Made by a program: the position numbers and the translations under genes. From contig JAKTNV010000636.1 in NCBI GenBank assembly GCA_022747635.1, forward strand, positions 16,001 to 80,000: a DNA stretch of 64,000 nt, given 5' to 3'. The notes under the pieces were generated by a model, which saw nothing but the letters and a program-made list of their open reading frames with translations, was not told the DNA's origin and ran no database searches. Source of the DNA: Hetaerina americana (lineage: Eukaryota > Arthropoda > Insecta > Odonata > Calopterygidae). Position 1 is the stretch's first letter. Every line of letters starts with the position of its first letter. Positions 55,601-63,010 of the stretch are shown in pieces.

Positions 55601-57077
55601 TGCAGATCCACATTTCAAAGTCTCACAGATGCCGGTGATACTGATTCCGATACATTTTGATAGAGACCAAACCACAAGACTCCCCTCATGTCAACACTCT
55701 TGTGTCATCAGACCATTCATCACCAGTGACTTCATGACAGGTCATCCTGCTATTCCAGGCAAGAGTACGGATGGATTATTGCCAGATGTAAGTCTGTCAT
55801 CAAGTCTTTTTCATTAGTGTGTGTCATACCCCATTATATTGATATCCAATTCCTCTCCATTTATATAAGAAAAATAATTTTTTTAATATTACACAGATTT
55901 CCACTTGTGTTTTTGTTGCAATATTTAATGGTTTCATTGAATGGGTTATGGATATTGAGTAAGTCCATCACAGAGATATGGTATAGCATTTTGAAATAAT
56001 AATTTAAGGGAACATGAAAACATTAATCCATCATTAATGTCTTTTTGATTGTATTGAGTGATGTCATTTGTATGCTTACAAGCGAGATGAGGTTTATTCA
56101 TTGTTCACTTATTTATCATGTCATGTTTTTAAATGCTCTGAATTGGAAAATTTCATGAATTTCTTGTAAACCTATTCATAATTTATTATAATATGGATTC
56201 TTGTTATTTATTTTTTGTTCTTTGAGAGGAAATGGTGATATCCTGTGAGACAATTTTCACCAGAGAATAACTTTCCTCTAAGCAAATTGATGTGTATAAG
56301 CAGAATATTTCTTTTTTTAGGAACTGTTTCAAATACATCTGAGTAATCAGGGCATTGCTTCCTGGTATATGCAGGAACTAATATCGTCGTGAAAATTCAG
56401 TTCCAATTTTTAATATTGTTGGCCTGTATGAATGGCAACTTCAACAGTTAATATAACATATATCATTGGTAGAAATCGGGGATCTAAATACTGGTCTATC
56501 AAATCATTTTTGTATGTTGCCATTTTGGGAAAGTTCTTCTTCGCTTCAAATTATAATGGGACTCTTATCTGGCATTATTTTATTGACATAAATAAATGTC
56601 TTTAATATCATTAACATTCATTGTCATATCACAGGGTGAAGGTGTGTTAAGCAATTTCTTCTTATGAGATTTTGGAGTGTACTGTATACACTTATATTAA
56701 AACATACCCTCACATTTAATATGGCCTCTAAGTTTTAGCTTCTCTAGGTTAAGGGCAAATAGTAATTTGAGCTAGAATGGTTTCTTATATAACTTATTTG
56801 CACCTCTTTAGGCAAGTATTGCAGGAGTTATGAATTTCACCATTTTGAATATGTTGTAGATCTCTTTATAGAGGATTACCATTTTTTTTATTACATATAT
56901 TATATTTTATTTAGGTTTCGTTGATGGTATAATTTTTTATGTATTGACCCGCAATTTCTAATATTAATTTTTCAGATGGCCAAAAAAATGATGTGGGAAA
57001 TTTCAAAAGTTCCGGGAATTTCACGAGTTTTGTATGACCTTACAACAAAGCCTCCTGGGACAGTGGAGTGGGAATAA
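28493..57077 (+). CDS. GMPS: GMP synthase (glutamine-hydrolysing), 13 coding exons
   Basis: This enzyme makes GMP from XMP, ATP and glutamine in the last step of de novo guanine nucleotide synthesis, in the cytosol. The spliced CDS is join(28493-28674, 29654-29748, 33540-33657, 39904-40057, 43504-43647, 43951-44116, 44504-44655, 44898-45113, 51446-51625, 51939-52064, 52604-52864, 55590-55787, 56976-57077), 2094 nt, 697 residues; animal GMPS is close to 690. All introns are GT-AG. The N-terminal class I glutaminase has Cys95 in GICYGMQ and His181/Glu183 in FHPE. The ATP-pyrophosphatase has the SGGVDS loop at 235-240. [16 protein letters not shown] and [12 protein letters not shown] are conserved family blocks, and the C-terminal dimerisation domain ends in KPPGTVEWE. 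The start [13 protein letters not shown] is the first ATG before the domain. No stop or frameshift was found. Confidence 0.97.
29654..29748 (+). CDS. GMPS: GMPS coding exon 2 (residues 61-92)
   Basis: It is bounded by TTTTTTAG and GTATGT. It encodes [20 protein letters not shown], a typical glutaminase segment, and ends one base into the Gly93 codon. Confidence 0.95.
30340..33010 (-). mobile_element. Jockey/CR1-like LINE remnant in GMPS intron 2
   Basis: The minus strand retains ordered blocks of a non-LTR element. Around 32100-32300 there is endonuclease sequence ([31 protein letters not shown]), and near 32010 a TGDFF block resembling the GDFN motif. Around 31350-31390 [14 protein letters not shown] is RT block 1. 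Around 30960-30990 [15 protein letters not shown] is the conserved GVPQGSVLGP block. At 30695-30877 [12 protein letters not shown] stands for YADD, followed by [16 protein letters not shown]. Many stops and frameshifts intervene. At 32819-33004 a polar minus-strand frame might be ORF1 remains. Confidence 0.75.
33540..33657 (+). CDS. GMPS: GMPS coding exon 3 (residues 93-131), catalytic Cys95
   Basis: It is bounded by GTGACAG and GTAAGT. It encodes [18 protein letters not shown] with the nucleophilic Cys of the glutaminase. Confidence 0.96.
34860..35114 (-). mobile_element. Penelope-like element 3' fragment with GIY-YIG domain (minus copy)
   Basis: The minus strand from 35114 reads [14 protein letters not shown], then [26 protein letters not shown] sequence across a frame change, and [12 protein letters not shown] residues. 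The GIY-YIG nuclease with Cys-x2-Cys spacing at the C-terminus is the hallmark of endonuclease-bearing Penelope-like elements. It ends near CCGGTTATCATCAAT. A related plus-strand fragment follows directly. Confidence 0.7.
35215..35725 (+). mobile_element. Penelope-like element 3' fragment with GIY-YIG domain (plus copy)
   Basis: The plus strand reads [11 protein letters not shown], then after a frame change [27 protein letters not shown] and [14 protein letters not shown]. It finishes with GTTGATGGTCACCGGCTG, the counterpart of the end of the 34860 copy. It is frameshifted and 5' truncated. With the minus copy it forms a head-to-head pair inside GMPS intron 3. Confidence 0.7.
35870..37065 (-). 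mobile_element. Old RTE-type LINE fragment in GMPS intron 3
   Basis: The minus strand aligns by eye with copies A and B from the endonuclease to the start of the RT but is much more diverged. Shared landmarks are GTATTTTCCATGTGCACC (the WKMPGD region), ATAAACCAAGTGTTTG (NTWF), the Cys-free linker around 36290-36490, and TCTGCCTGGTCCTAAG (LGPG). Stops are frequent. It shows that this LINE family has been active over a long period. Confidence 0.7.
37531..39360 (+). mobile_element. mariner-like element, decayed, carrying a nested LINE end
   Basis: The left end starts GTGGGTCATTCAATAA. A transposase begins near 37930 ([18 protein letters not shown]), is cut by a LINE fragment, and resumes near 38700 ([14 protein letters not shown], then RGRES near 38800). 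The catalytic segment at 39082-39266 reads [20 protein letters not shown] and [20 protein letters not shown]. The first catalytic Asp is Val here (VETW for DETW). The end of the ORF is lost where an inverted mariner piece begins. It is a pseudogene copy inside GMPS intron 3. Confidence 0.8.
37981..38690 (-). mobile_element. LINE 3' fragment (Jockey/CR1-like) nested in a mariner
   Basis: The minus-strand frame 38171-38662 (163 codons) is intact: [40 protein letters not shown], then [17 protein letters not shown] and a C-terminus ending [14 protein letters not shown]. This is the typical tail after the RT domain of such LINEs. The 3' end at 37984 has an ATT repeat tail. Similar short sequences (GGCTTA and GCTTA) at the edges may be the target duplication. 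Confidence 0.8.
39480..39864 (-). mobile_element. Inverted mariner 5' end next to GMPS exon 4
   Basis: Read on the minus strand from 39864, the terminal sequence GTGGGTCATTCAATAACTCC is followed by a mariner transposase N-terminus: [23 protein letters not shown], then [13 protein letters not shown] and VTSSETID, with stops. It is a second copy in opposite orientation to the 37531 mariner, so the matching ends at 37531 and 39864 belong to two copies. It ends 39 bp before GMPS exon 4. Confidence 0.75.
39904..40057 (+). CDS. GMPS: GMPS coding exon 4 (residues 132-183), His181 and Glu183
   Basis: It is bounded by TTTTTTTTTGCAG and GTCTGT. It encodes the rest of the glutaminase domain to GVQFHPE, completing the triad. 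The donor GTCTGT is weaker than the others. A mariner end lies 39 bp upstream of the exon. Confidence 0.95.
40160..41395 (-). mobile_element. mariner-like element split by a tRNA-like foldback (GMPS intron 4)
   Basis: On the minus strand, 41395-40955 encodes a transposase N-terminus ([12 protein letters not shown] at about 41210, [48 protein letters not shown]). The frame resumes beyond the foldback at 40447-40160 with [19 protein letters not shown] and TVDET, the first catalytic Asp, followed by KEQWKQY. Stops break it. The downstream catalytic half is missing. It is related to the 39480 copy. Confidence 0.75.
40448..40954. repeat. tRNA-like foldback repeat, copy 2
   Basis: The left arm (about 40456-40560) is on the minus strand and starts at the tRNA-like 3' part (CCTTGACCAGGATTTGAAC). 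The right arm (about 40785-40946) is on the plus strand with an A-box-like TAGCTTAACTGC and a B-box GGTTCGAATTCC. The middle contains an inverted copy of the unit's own tail (40700-40770). AATTTCAA occurs at both outer edges and may be a target duplication. It interrupts a mariner transposase reading. Confidence 0.7.
41722..42197 (-). mobile_element. Penelope-like element, minus copy with RT, GIY-YIG deleted
   Basis: On the minus strand, 42185-41994 reads [29 protein letters not shown] and FDT-like residues. This is the Penelope-type RT segment around the conserved G-A-x-GSP block, just before the catalytic box. It then jumps to the 3' untranslated end, so the nuclease part is deleted. The end includes CTGATGATGATGCC and CTTGAAACTAGTTG, a hammerhead-like pairing of motifs. 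Confidence 0.75.
42198..43246 (+). mobile_element. Penelope-like element, plus copy with RT thumb and GIY-YIG nuclease
   Basis: The plus strand starts in the RT after the catalytic box ([33 protein letters not shown]). It continues to [20 protein letters not shown] near 42470 and, after a frame change, SGIYKL-like, [15 protein letters not shown] at about 42672-42720. That is the GIY-YIG endonuclease with its Cys pair. [23 protein letters not shown] and [14 protein letters not shown] follow, then a Pro-rich end to 43116. The 3' end mirrors the minus copy. The ORF needs several frame changes. Confidence 0.8.
43504..43647 (+). CDS. GMPS: GMPS coding exon 5 (residues 184-231)
   Basis: It is bounded by GCTTTTCAG and GTAAGC. 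It encodes [20 protein letters not shown], the link between glutaminase and synthetase, up to VGTSQVL before the ATP loop. Confidence 0.95.
43951..44116 (+). CDS. GMPS: GMPS coding exon 6 (residues 232-286), ATP PP-loop
   Basis: It is bounded by TTCTTTTAG and GTATGT. It encodes [16 protein letters not shown] and [15 protein letters not shown] binds the ATP pyrophosphate. Confidence 0.96.
44504..44655 (+). CDS. GMPS: GMPS coding exon 7 (residues 287-337)
   Basis: It is bounded by TATTTTACAG and GTGAGT. It encodes [15 protein letters not shown] and [14 protein letters not shown] decayed duplicate of this exon and its upstream intron edge lies near 62766-63010. Confidence 0.96.
44898..45113 (+). 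CDS. GMPS: GMPS coding exon 8 (residues 338-409)
   Basis: It is bounded by TGTTTTCAG and GTAGGT. It encodes [20 protein letters not shown] and [17 protein letters not shown], conserved parts of the XMP/ATP site region. Confidence 0.96.
46447..47725 (+). mobile_element. Full-length mariner, decayed, in GMPS intron 8
   Basis: The left end CAACGGTTGCTATTTAT and the right end ATAAATAGCAACCTTCA are imperfect inverted repeats, with TA outside both (46445-46446 and 47726-47727). Length is 1279 bp. The transposase within is broken by stops. Confidence 0.85.
46617..47677 (+). pseudogene. mariner transposase, second catalytic Asp lost, several stops
   Basis: ATG at 46617 gives [16 protein letters not shown], followed by a stop. 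HTH regions follow ([39 protein letters not shown]). [17 protein letters not shown] holds the first Asp. The second motif reads HHSNASSH, with Ser in place of the catalytic Asp. The third, [13 protein letters not shown], keeps its Asp. Stops occur after PETK and at several later places, and at least one frameshift separates the 47306-47677 part, whose tail is [20 protein letters not shown]. It cannot make an active enzyme. Confidence 0.9.
47892..48010 (+). mobile_element. Short LINE C-terminal scrap
   Basis: One frame reads [20 protein letters not shown] then GEERKL. This is the tail motif seen in RTE-like LINEs, comparable to RRMEKVKW...TNEEVLGMVGEER in copies B and C. It is about 120 bp long and not a gene. 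Confidence 0.5.
48206..48252. repeat. AT-rich hairpin
   Basis: GTAAAATTCACC and GGTGAATTTTAC pair around a T-run of eight, giving a stem of at least 14 bp. It lies within GMPS intron 8. No function is apparent. Confidence 0.65.
48430..49260 (-). mobile_element. Tigger/pogo-type DNA transposon remnant
   Basis: On the minus strand from about 49020 the residues run [20 protein letters not shown], then [11 protein letters not shown] and [25 protein letters not shown]. In the next frame [14 protein letters not shown] follows. This matches the order in pogo/Tigger transposases: the CENP-B-like HTH end (F-GSR-W), then the CDE catalytic motif with GLFWKKMP-like residues. Frameshifts and stops are frequent. 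No terminal repeats were identified. Confidence 0.65.
49643..50763 (-). mobile_element. mariner element, decayed, 5' end cut off at the foldback
   Basis: The 3' terminal repeat GAGGTCTGTTCAAAAAGTAT lies at the left. Transposase blocks on the minus strand are [21 protein letters not shown] (50381-50566, the HTH linker), then [37 protein letters not shown] and [12 protein letters not shown] (49879-50274). The last contains the second catalytic Asp. A frameshift follows before the end. The expected 5' terminal repeat is missing where the tRNA-like foldback starts. Confidence 0.8.
50764..50957 (+). repeat. tRNA-like foldback repeat, copy 3 (left arm only ~12 bp)
   Basis: A short inverted stub (AGCTACCGAGG at 50765) meets the plus-strand unit GCCTCGGTAGCTTAAGTGG. 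The T-arm CTGGGTTCGAGTCCCAG pairs perfectly, and GCCT at the start pairs with AGGC at 50845-50848. The body (GAATGATTTTTACGCTCTGA, GCATCTCCCGCAGTTTCTTT) matches copy 2. It joins the mariner at 49643-50763 directly. Confidence 0.75.
51446..51625 (+). CDS. GMPS: GMPS coding exon 9 (residues 410-469)
   Basis: It is bounded by ATCTTTAG and GTTGAG. It encodes [20 protein letters not shown] and [15 protein letters not shown]. It follows a 6.3-kb intron filled with transposon remains. Confidence 0.95.
51939..52064 (+). CDS. GMPS: GMPS coding exon 10 (residues 470-511)
   Basis: It is bounded by AATTTTCAG and GTAAGG. It encodes [17 protein letters not shown] to [15 protein letters not shown] begins about 33 bp after its donor. 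Confidence 0.95.
52098..52304 (+). repeat. tRNA-derived SINE, family 3, in GMPS intron 10
   Basis: An A-box-like GTGGCAGTGAAGTAG (about 52112) and a B-box-like GGTTCAATTCC (about 52157) are followed by an unrelated body and an (AATA)n tail. It starts about 33 bp after the exon 10 donor. Only one copy is in this window. Confidence 0.6.
52604..52864 (+). CDS. GMPS: GMPS coding exon 11 (residues 512-598)
   Basis: It is bounded by CTAATTATAG and GTGTGT. It encodes [30 protein letters not shown] and [19 protein letters not shown], part of the C-terminal dimerisation domain. Confidence 0.95.
53250..54107 (-). mobile_element. maT-like (DD37D) transposon, internally deleted
   Basis: Both ends begin CAGGG(T)-CGG (left CAGGGTACGG, right CCGCACCCTG). 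TA follows the right end, while the left flank is AA. At 858 bp it is short for the family (about 1.3 kb). Confidence 0.75.
53520..53977 (-). pseudogene. maT-like transposase, two separated pieces
   Basis: The N-terminal piece (53765-53977, minus) reads [36 protein letters not shown] and [11 protein letters not shown], a helix-turn-helix. The C-terminal piece (53520-53705, minus) reads [20 protein letters not shown] then [20 protein letters not shown]. Counting from the Asp of QQDGAP to the Asp of AFDYY gives 37 residues between, the DD37D spacing of the maT branch of Tc1/mariner. The part with the first catalytic Asp is gone, so the element is non-autonomous. It lies in GMPS intron 11. Confidence 0.8.
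54108..55589. other. GMPS intron 11, remaining part
   Basis: AT-rich intron sequence with a short (ATA)n run near 54163-54175 and no recognisable domain. Confidence 0.5.
55590..55787 (+). CDS. GMPS: GMPS coding exon 12 (residues 599-664)
   Basis: It is bounded by CCATTTTTAG and GTAAGT. It encodes [34 protein letters not shown] and [15 protein letters not shown], substrate-site loops near the C-terminus. Confidence 0.96.
56976..57077 (+). CDS. GMPS: GMPS coding exon 13 (residues 665-697 and stop)
   Basis: It is bounded by TTTTTCAG. It encodes [20 protein letters not shown], then [13 protein letters not shown] and TAA. The PPGT-EWE ending is the conserved GMPS C-terminus. Confidence 0.97.
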   Translation: MAKKMMWEISKVPGISRVLYDLTTKPPGTVEWE

Positions 57078-57459
57078 ATTGGAATAATAACCATCTATTA
57101 TAACATTATTTGTTAAAATGACATTTGGATGCTCTGTGCCTATTTACAAGTGAGACTGATGATAATTTTTTATAAAAGTTTAGGTTCATTTACGTTTCCA
57201 TGTGTAAAAAATGGAGATGTACTGATTTCCTGTGCTGTGACAACATCCGGTAATCATGTTAATACATCAAAAGATAAAGAAAGTGAACAAGATACCTCAA
57301 TGTGATGTGTGGTTTATTTTTTTCAATGCCAAAATTTATCACCCTAAAAGACATTCCTTATTTAGCATTTTTTTTATGTCATACTCAATATTTTTAGCCC
57401 AATGGGTTGTTTTTTTCTTATTGTATGACATGCTCTTGTTAAAGAAATCAAAATATTTA

Positions 57460-57465
57460 AATAAA
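57460..57465 (+). terminator. GMPS: Candidate GMPS polyadenylation signal AATAAA
   Basis: AATAAA lies 383 bp after the stop codon and is followed by a G/T-rich GGTGTCTGT. Another AATAAA occurs at 57721. Which is used cannot be told from sequence alone. Confidence 0.5.
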
Positions 57466-57990
57466 GGTGTCTGTACCTCTTATCTAATTCTTTTATTTTT
57501 CTAGTTAGGTTCCTGTTGCTAATTCTTTATAACAGCCAATTTTATACAACATTTACAGGAGATTTTGTCTATTGGTTGTGTATTGTGCAAGTCCAATGCT
57601 CTTGAAGTCCTTAATATATGTTGAGGATGCATTGTTAGTAAATGCAACATATGCCTGTAAATGAATTTTCCTATTCCAAGTTTTCATTAGTCATGGTGCA
57701 TACATTAGGTTCTTTAAAAAAATAAATACCATATCAAACAACCTGAAAATGTTTTATAATGAATTTCATTTAATTAGTTCATTAGTGATTACAAATATTT
57801 TTGTAATAACTTTGAGCGAAATCATTTTCTACCACTGATAAATTTAGCTCGATGGAGAGATCAATCTGTGAAGAAATAAGCTAATGTGGCACCAAGTTTA
57901 AACCTAAGTTACTGCCTCCAATGGTTTTCATTTGTCACAATATGTAGAGTGAGGAATTTTTTCAATCTGAAAAGTCATTTACAGACCCTG

Positions 57991-58199
57991 GATGTTGGAA
58001 ATTGAATTAATCTGAGCATAAGAATTCACTTAATCAACTTGTGTGTTCTTAGTGGACTCTCTTAGTAATTTTTTGCCACTGAGAAATAAAATTGTATGTT
58101 GGAAATGGAATAAATTCGAGCATAAGAATTCACTTAATGCACTTGTGTGTTCTTAGTGGACTGTCTTAGTAAGTTTTGCCACTCAGAAGTAAAACTGTA
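57991..58199. repeat. Tandem duplication, two units of ~104 bp
   Basis: The segment with ATGTTGGAAATTGAATTAAT, AAGAATTCACTTAAT, TTGTGTGTTCTTAGTGGACT and TTGCCACT is repeated once with a few changes. ATGTTGG recurs at 57992 and 58096. Confidence 0.9.
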
Positions 58200-59725
58200 A
58201 TAATTAATTATATGCTGATATGTTATGATTTTCTTGTGTTATAAATAAAATTGTAATTCTTGGTGACATGAAGAGATAGATTGACTGCAACTTGGACTCT
58301 TTATTTTGAACTTTGTTTTCAAATACTTATAGATGTTCTGTTTATTTCATTTAGTGATAACTCTTTGGTTATTGATGTTTACAGCATAGCATGCAAACAA
58401 GTTTTGGCCATTGGAAGCTTTGAAAGACATTCCTAATGAGTGGTAGGCAACGAAGCCCTTGAAAATTCGAGAAACTCAATGTTTTTTTTCCAGTTCATTT
58501 TGTGTCTTGAAAGAAAAACATTAGTGTCATCATTTTGTTCGTACTTCCCCCAATTAAATAAAACTCACAAATTTTTCAATAAATCTGAATTCATGTAGGA
58601 AGAAAAATGGTTCCCAAATCAAAACATTTTGCTTTAAAAAGAATGTACGCATCCCAAATAGTATACCCATCATCAGATCATTTTCTTCTACCCACAAAGC
58701 TGGATCGTTTTTTGCAAAGCCTGTGACTTGATAAAAAATGTTGCTTGTCTCATTGTATATCATTCCAAGGAATGTCATTAAAAGCATTTCCATTATTAGT
58801 TTTGAAAAATGTTGCAAATTTATTTTTTTCATTTGAGGTAATATTATTGATAATCATTGATGCTTGAATTTTAATCCTGTAAATTTAAGTACATTAGCCC
58901 ATTGTACTGAGCTCTTTACATAAATGAAGGATGGCATATTTTAATAATTGGAAAACTGTTATAATAAATATGATTGTCTAAGAAATGAATTTATAAAGAC
59001 ACTTTTAAGACTCTACCATCAACTATCTGTTAGCCTTTATTCATGTTTTTGATTATTTGTTCGTTTTTTTATTCAATATTGAAATTCATTGTATTTGTCT
59101 CTGTGTTTTAGCTATTCTTATTGCATTTATATTGAATTATACTGTCCATATTTTAATATGTTACTGTTACATATTAAATATTCCAATGTATCGCTGACAT
59201 TGCTCATTTAAAACAAACCTTGTCATACTGCCCTTCAATAAAATGATATGCTATCCTTTTGCAGCATTCTTCACGGAAGTGATTGGAGTCATGCCTTGTG
59301 GGTTGCATCCAGGTATAAGCAAAGCCATGGCGCTTCCATTCAGAAGTGGTTGAACAGAGTAATGATAGAAAAATAAATTTGAAAGGCTGTAGATTATAAG
59401 CAAAATATAAATCATAAAAATAATAAAATGGAATACTTAAGGCTTTAAACATATCTTTCCTGAATGTGTTCACCGAAATATACATATAATGATGATCGTG
59501 GTGCAATCAATTGTGTGTGCTATGTCAATGGCTTTAGGCAAAAAAATTTATAATAATTTCTTGTTCATATTCCTCATCTTTTTTTACTGATGTTTAGGAA
59601 TCTTACAGGAATATATGACATGATTTTTGCAAAGATTTTTCGTTTGTTTTGTCTCTTGAAAGTTTCATTAGCTATGGTCATGCCATTTCATATGTAACCA
59701 TGAATTCTCCCACTTAAAATTTATT
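58200..59725. other. Intergenic stretch, nothing recognised
   Basis: A minus-strand frame at 58554-58832 (92 codons, starting MKKINLQHFSKLIMEML) is open but I recognise no family. Another at 59204-59506 likewise. Confidence 0.45.
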
Positions 59726-60029
59726 TAGTAGTATTTAGGGGAGGCGACCGACTGCCAAGGTCATTTGCACCATAGGGTATGGATGGGAAAGAATGAAGGG
59801 TAGCGAGAAACCCGGTTTCGACATTAGCCTTCTCTTGACAAAAGGCCTGAAGGTGCCCACAGCTTAACGTCTCATCCAACAGATGCCATAATCACTCAAA
59901 GTTCCCTCCACAAAGCACCTCAAGTAGGGATTGGGACACCACTGAAAAATATACGTCGCCGCCGGGATTCAAATCCAGGCTCTCAGGGTGGGAAGCCAGT
60001 CCATTAGCCACTGCTCCATTCCGATCCCC
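59726..60029 (-). repeat. tRNA-derived SINE, family 1, copy 2
   Basis: On the minus strand it starts GGGGATCGGAATGGAGCAGT, with B-box-like GGATTTGAATCCCGG, and shares the body of the 15944 copy (CAATCCCTACTTGAGGTGCT, GAGACGTTAAGC, CGCCTCCCCTAAATACTACT). Confidence 0.85.
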
Positions 60030-60802
60030 TTAAGAAATTAATCTTAATGGTATTCCTTTTGACCTATTGGATCATAATATTTTGCATCACATTTCAGGGC
60101 ATTCTTTTTGAAGTTGGTGTTTGTGACAAAATTGCAATGGAAAATAAAAAGGGTGAGTAATGTAACTGATAATTCCAGACAAAATAGGTCTGTAAGTCTA
60201 TGGGCCGGTTCATTTAAATGGATTGTGTGATTGCTTCAACTTAATAAAATATTGTAATTTTGTGTAGTTTCATGCAATTATGAGTGTTATGTAATGTGTG
60301 GAGCTTTCATTCTCATATTGTTTTTATGAGTACTTTTACCCATTCACTTCTAAGAGCAAGGGTGATTGTTGCATACAATTTCATAATAAATTATGGGAGT
60401 AAAATAATCCAGCAGTCTGATGATGAAGTTTTACTGATAAGACATTTTTTTATCCCCAACAATTGTATTGACTTCTCTGTAAAACTTGACACTCTACTAG
60501 ATATTTAATCATAGCAATTGATAGATATACCAACATTTTAGAAGTCCTAATAGAACTACCCATTATCCAAAAGATGTATTTGTGATAAATTAAGGTGAGA
60601 ATTGTGGGGATAGGAAAGATGAGGGACTTGTATAAATAGTGCTCTCTGCACTGACAGGACAGTGTTCCAGTCAGTCATAGCTTGCCATGCCATGAAAACC
60701 CACAGCAAATGGATAAGACACTATACTTTAGTGAACCATCCCGGTTGACATGTCCAAATAGAAAAGTTATTGATTAATGACTATTCGGAACACTTCTCTT
60801 GA

Positions 60803-61109
60803 AGGGATTGGGATGATGCGCTGGTTTACATACTAGATTTCCACCCAGAGGGCCCGAGTTAGAATCCCAGTGGTGGCAGATATTTTCAGTAGTATCCAGA
60901 TCCCTACTTGAAGTGCTTTGTGGCAGGCATTGAGTGAGTGCACCATTCGTCAGATGGGACGTTAAGCTGTGGACTCCTTGACGCCTTTCATTAAGAGTAG
61001 GCTAATGCCGACACTGGGTTTCTCTCCACCCTTCATTCTTTCCTGTCCATCCCTAATGGCACAAATGACCTTACCTGTCAGTCTCCTCCCCTAAATACTA
61101 CTACTAATA
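60803..61109 (+). repeat. tRNA-derived SINE, family 1, copy 3
   Basis: It has the same body as the copies at 15944 and 59726: AGATCCCTACTTGAAGTGCT, GGGACGTTAAGC, TCCTTTCCTGTCCATCCCTAA in shorter pieces, ending CCTCCCCTAAATACTACTAC. The B box is mutated (AGTTAGAATCCC). It points towards copy 2, about 0.8 kb away. Confidence 0.85.
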
Positions 61110-61689
61110 TTCTCGCGACATCAATTTCCTTAACTTCACCATTACTTAGTGCAAAATTTACTTATAAGGAGGATGTTCTTGCAGTGATGAGACAAATAAA
61201 CTTTGGGAAAATAGCAAAAATCAATATGAAATCAGAAATTCTTACAAAAAGGATTGGTGTAATAATCTTCAACCATTTTAGTGTGATTGCTGGCCTTGTT
61301 TGCAAATGCTAGTGAGGTATTTCCAGTCCCAGAGTGTTGCAAATCAAGACTTAAATAATTCTTTAGAATGACTTCAAGCTGTACCTTTTTCAAACTGTCA
61401 CTACCTTTCAATTTATTTAAATTTAGGTGCAGCCCATTTGCCACATTTATATTTGTTAAGTTAAAACAATATTATTTTGTCAAGTGGGGCTCTCCTCTCC
61501 ACTAATGTGCTACCTATATTTAGTAAAGTTGTTGCTACTTTTCCCTCATTTCTTAGTTTACCTTGATGTCTCCTGCTATCATATTATATTTGGTATGAGT
61601 TACCATTCATGAGAACTAGAAAGCTATAGGTAAAGCAAATTCATCACTATTATAAGAATTAAGGGAAAATTAAATATTTAATTGCCTAA

Positions 61690-61971
61690 CTTTTTCAATA
61701 TTTTATTTACCGGTAGAAATAATATCCAATTAGTATTTCTCAATTGCCTCTGATATTTGATATGTAAGGCAAATGGTAATATCCCTGTGATTTTAATAGA
61801 ACTTGAAAATAGATCCCAGTTGGTTTTATATTTTAATAGCTTTCCCAGAAAATTTAGGGGTTTATATTTAGAATGACAGGGCACACAAAACCTAAAGTCG
61901 CTGACACTGAGAAAGCACAACCGCATTGAATGAGGGGAAATGAATTTTATATGGCAACTACTAGGATTCAT
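61690..61971 (-). mobile_element. Possible LINE C-terminal fragment
   Basis: A minus-strand frame reads ISPHSMRLCFLSVSDFRFCV, then PCHSKYKPLNFLGKLLKY. The order HSMRL, DFR, HSK, NF is seen in the C-terminal tail of several arthropod LINEs. It is short and has no flanking LINE sequence that I can confirm. Confidence 0.35.
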
Positions 61972-62765
61972 GTGACATAAATGACATATATAGTGAATGT
62001 AGACAATAATAAACCAACTAATAAGAGTTTATGTAGCAGTTGCATGCTTGAACAAACATTCATGCAAAACCAAAGCACTTCCCTACCTATTTTCAGCCAG
62101 TAAATGACAACTGAATATGAAAAATTTAACTTAAAATTTTCAAATTAAGATTTAATGAAACAATGAAAATGCATTTACAGTTTAGAAATTATAAAATCTT
62201 TCAAATGGAAAAAATATTGATGGAAATTTTGAACAACAAAAGTAATGTATGCGAGTAACAGATATTTCATAATTCACTATCCAATTAGTTCAGTCAAGGG
62301 AATAGTAGTCAGACCCTGTGTTGATTACTCCTCCTGGTGATTCTGGCCAAATTACTTCTGGTCCATCCCTGGAACTAGATTATTCATAATTTGAGAATCA
62401 GTTATTGGAAAAGAGATGCAGTGATGAACCTTAAACATGAAACTAAAATTTCTGAAGGACTCATTTTTATCTCTTCAGGTGTTTCATTAATATTTTTTTC
62501 TTATGCAGAAAACCACCGCATCTTGAATAAAAAGATGCGGACGTCATTCATGTTATTCAGTTTTTGCAAGCTACACTGGAATTATTTTTAAATATTTTGG
62601 AATTTTTTGGCACTTTCACTATACCCGATTGTGTGTCTTAGCCACTTTACTCTTGGGCTAAGATTTTTTATGACATTTCTCCTTTTTCCATAATTTTTAG
62701 TTTCACCAAAATGTTACCAGTAATCTGAGATTTCTAAACAAGGTTTTACAAAATCCTCTCCATTG

Positions 62766-63010
62766 TTTTTGTCAGCAGACGTCATCAAATAAAATTTCAT
62801 GATATCTTTCATCTCTCGATCAGAACTAATATGTATAATTTTTACAGTTATTAATGCAGCTCCGCATTTCTATTATGCCATTACCAGAGGACAAAAAAAA
62901 AATGCCAAAACATGACAAGGGACAAAAAATATCCCACGTCAAGAGAACCCTCTGCATGACCATATGATCTTCCACTGTGGAAGTGGGCAATATTTTTCAA
63001 ATCTGTGATA
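62766..63010 (+). pseudogene. GMPS: Decayed duplicate of GMPS exon 7 with its upstream intron edge
   Basis: The stretch from TGTTTTTGTCAG to about 63010 follows the end of GMPS intron 6 and exon 7. AATTTCATGATAT, CATCTCTCGATCAGAACTAAT, TTTTTACAG, then TTATTAATGCAGCTCC and TTCTATTATGCCATTACCAG match the originals at 44445-44543. Further on CCCTCTGCATGACCA matches the LCMT part of the exon. The A-rich middle has indels that shift the frame, and stops follow. Because intron sequence is included, it came from DNA duplication, not from a processed transcript. No other GMPS exon was seen beside it. Confidence 0.85.

Noticed and set aside
58554..58832. 92-codon minus-strand frame as a gene
   Set aside because: No recognisable domain, promoter or splice context; length is within chance for AT-rich DNA.
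62831..63000. Working second GMPS gene starting near the window end
   Set aside because: The exon-7-like sequence has frameshifts and stops and no neighbouring exons are visible.
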